Assembly (NCBI GenBank): GCA_944389885.1
Contig: CALXNZ010000001.1
Location: 1-64,000, forward strand
Length of the DNA stretch: 64,000 bases
Source of the DNA: an uncultured Opitutales bacterium
GTDB taxonomy: Bacteria; Verrucomicrobiota; Verrucomicrobiia; Opitutales; Intestinicryptomonadaceae
Reading direction: 5' to 3'
The notes under the pieces are model-generated. The model saw nothing but the letters and a program-made list of their open reading frames with translations. It made no database searches and was not told where the DNA came from. Made by a program: the position numbers and the translations under genes. Each line of letters opens with the position of its first letter. Position 1 is the first letter of the stretch. This document shows, piece after piece, positions 62,152-64,000 of this stretch.

Positions 62152-64000
62152 TTATTCGAGAACTATCATATTAAAGTTTGAAATGTCCCTTGACACGCGC
62201 GAGATACCCCAAAGGGCAATGGGACAATGGTCCGTATCCATTTCTGCGTCGTCTCTATCCTGCAGGAAAAATCCGCACGGGAACATGTTTCCGGGATTAA
62301 ATCCCGACAGCCCGAAAGCCTGCGGAGAGATATTCAAAACATACCTTGTATGCTCTCCGTCGCGGGATATTGAGACTTTTACAAAATCCGATGGCGCGCC
62401 ATTCCATTTCATTTGGCATTTGCCGTCAACAAGCGCAGCCGAAAAATCAAGCATTTTGCGGACCCCGTTTATCGAATTTGGCGATTGTATGGCAAAAGTC
62501 AGAGAATCTCCGTTGGAAATGTCGGAGGAAAGGGGGAAATGAATGTTATCTACGGCGTCTATCTCTATTCTCAGGGAGTCGAAGCTATAAGAAGCCGATA
62601 TAAAACACGAAAGATTTGAGGGTTTAAAATCTTTCCAATTTCTGCCCGTATAAATCTGTCCCGACAGATCGATAGCTTTCTTATCCGCGGCGGCCCTCGA
62701 TGCGAAAATCACAAATTTTGGCGAATCAAGCTTTCTCATTTCCACATTCGACGGATTTACCCTGAGCCCGACTATGCCGGTTTTTGACATATCCCCGGAA
62801 ATTATAACGGGATTCGAGCGAATCGTAAACTCGGCTTCGCCGAAGCTTCCGCTTTTGTCCCTCTTCAAATTGACCTCGCGCGGCTCATTGCCCGCCACAA
62901 AGAATTTTAGAGGCTTCGCGGTTTCTGAAAAATCCCGGAGCCGCAATCTAACTTCGCCATCAACCGAAGAATTCCACATAGCCAGGACGTCGTCGCCGCG
63001 CAGTTTGAAATGGAGAATCCACAAAGAAGGAATTTCAGTCTTTATGAATTTAACAAAGTCGGCATTTTTTACTATGTCGGAAACGGTCTTGGCGGAATAG
63101 AAAGCTGGTTTTGGAGTGAGGTCGCACCTCACTATGCCGAAATTATTTTCGTTGTATTTGCAATCATAACCGTCGTCCTGAAAATCATACCACCATATTC
63201 CCTTCAGCCACGGAAACGTTCTTGCCAACAAGTATATTTTGGCTATTTCAATCGCGGTTCTTTCATAAGTGGACACATTCCCGCCCATGGTGTGATTGGG
63301 AAATCCCATCTCTGTTATAAAGAGAGGCTTGTCTTTTCCACCATTGTACTTGCGGTTAAGTTCACCCACTCCGACCATTCTCTTATACCAAGCTTCGGCT
63401 CCATTTGAGAGTTCCCTGCTGTAATTGTAAGTGTGCAGGCTGCTTATATCGCAATCCTTAAAAACTCCGCATTTTAGGGAATCTTCGTAAAAGTCGTCCC
63501 CTCTACAAATACTGTTTAGAACGACAAGGGCCGAAGGATCAGCTTCTTTTATCCTCTTGGAAGTTTCCTTCAATAACGCTGCATATCCCTGGGGAGTCTG
63601 ATTCCCTACGTCGCCGCTGTTGCCCATACCGCAACCGCCGTCCCATTCGTTCCAAATTTGATAGTAGCGGACTTTTCCCTTAAAATGATTCGCCACAAAT
63701 GCCGCATAACGGGCAAAGCCCGCTATCGCATTTGGAGTTTGGGGATATTTGCCGTTATCGTAATTCCGGTTGGAATAATCCAAGCATATAAGGGGATCTA
63801 TACCTCTTTTTAGGGCGGCGTTTATATATTCGTCAACTTTTGCGGGCATTTCCAATTTATCCTTAACCGGCTCGAGCCCGCCCCAGGATGCTTCATCGCG
63901 CAAAGAATTGAAACCTCCATCTGCAAGCAAATTCAAATTGGAATCCACTATGCCCTTATTTTGCCAAAAGTGGGTGCATGCCCCCATTAAAAACTTTGGA
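62152..64000 (-). CDS. Exported clan GH-A glycosidase, copy 2 (5' end off the window)
   Basis: Partial, open to position 64000. Read upstream of the internal ATG at 63987 the frame gives P-K-F-L, matching P-K-F-I of copy 1, so the true start and signal peptide lie outside the window. Same architecture as copy 1: barrel with W-N-E-W-D-G-G and I-T-E-M-G-F, WWYDFQDDGYD where copy 1 has WWYEFQNYGSD, and a C-terminal beta-sandwich. The two differ throughout, so the duplication is old. Catalytic residues kept. Confidence 0.8.
   Translation of the reverse strand, partial: PKFLMGACTHFWQNKGIVDSNLNLLADGGFNSLRDEASWGGLEPVKDKLEMPAKVDEYINAALKRGIDPLICLDYSNRNYDNGKYPQTPNAIAGFARYAAFVANHFKGKVRYYQIWNEWDGGCGMGNSGDVGNQTPQGYAALLKETSKRIKEADPSALVVLNSICRGDDFYEDSLKCGVFKDCDISSLHTYNYSRELSNGAEAWYKRMVGVGELNRKYNGGKDKPLFITEMGFPNHTMGGNVSTYERTAIEIAKIYLLARTFPWLKGIWWYDFQDDGYDCKYNENNFGIVRCDLTPKPAFYSAKTVSDIVKNADFVKFIKTEIPSLWILHFKLRGDDVLAMWNSSVDGEVRLRLRDFSETAKPLKFFVAGNEPREVNLKRDKSGSFGEAEFTIRSNPVIISGDMSKTGIVGLRVNPSNVEMRKLDSPKFVIFASRAAADKKAIDLSGQIYTGRNWKDFKPSNLSCFISASYSFDSLRIEIDAVDNIHFPLSSDISNGDSLTFAIQSPNSINGVRKMLDFSAALVDGKCQMKWNGAPSDFVKVSISRDGEHTRYVLNISPQAFGLSGFNPGNMFPCGFFLQDRDDAEMDTDHCPIALWGISRVSRDISNFNMIVLE

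Noticed and set aside
1-64000. CRISPR, rRNA, transposon or integrase
   Set aside because: No regularly spaced repeats, no rRNA-like sequence and no transposase or recombinase motif was seen.

Overview
The window looks like a chromosome segment from an anaerobic, polysaccharide-degrading bacterium of the PVC group (Verrucomicrobiota, Opitutales-like, or Lentisphaerota). Clues are a PEP-CTERM sorting signal (gene at 56042), an LL-diaminopimelate aminotransferase, WbsX/GH99-like and DUF6259/DUF5696-like secreted proteins, a planctomycete-type heme-c domain protein, and no SusC/SusD genes. There is no rRNA, CRISPR array, transposase or prophage. One tRNA (Leu, GAG) is present. The placement is inference from gene content.

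Layout. 1-101: start of a leftward gene cut by the edge. 298-4694: mannose block (manA and a ROK kinase facing a secreted GH92 alpha-mannosidase). 5055-6362: GH99-like lipoprotein. 7227-8995: gamma and beta subunits of a Na+-pumping decarboxylase, the beta subunit with an unusual soluble insert. 9069-16861: GH2 beta-galactosidase and the hexuronate genes uxaC, uxaB, uxaA. 17241-19731: tRNA-Leu and a secreted beta-helix protein. 19813-26867: housekeeping biosynthesis in two divergent operons (dapL-purU-nudix-pyrE leftward; panC-nadB-apt-DUF486-lipoprotein rightward). 27163-33500: propeller protein, DUF2147 lipoprotein, formate channel, GNAT, BI-1 protein, ligA. 33611-35167: sialate O-acetylesterase. 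35945-42281: a LacI-headed operon with one U32-like Fe-S protein, three tandem paralogous double-cluster Fe-S oxidoreductases and an MFS carrier. 42296-51946: a pseudoenzyme paralogue of the 5055 gene, a RyR-domain protein, a sialidase-fold protein, a heme-c protein and two large GH-like proteins. 52169-57961: OPA-family transporter with glycerol-1-phosphate dehydrogenase, then an AraC regulator divergent from a PEP-CTERM surface protein. 57998-64000: esterase, two divergent small DNA-binding proteins, and a tandem pair of clan GH-A glycosidases, the second running off the window.

How it fits together. Secreted GH92, GH2, GH-A, sialidase-like, beta-helix and esterase proteins would strip host or plant glycans. 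Mannose would enter through ROK kinase and ManA, uronic acids through UxaC/UxaB/UxaA. PurU and a FocA-type channel both handle formate. The most promising undescribed system is the LacI/U32/triple Fe-S/MFS operon, which reads as a self-contained, substrate-induced redox pathway for an imported small molecule. Other notable points are the catalytically stripped GH99-like paralogue, the barrel-sandwich insert in the decarboxylase beta subunit, and a well-formed AraC-type operator (8-nt repeats 21 bp apart) in front of a near-consensus promoter for the PEP-CTERM gene.
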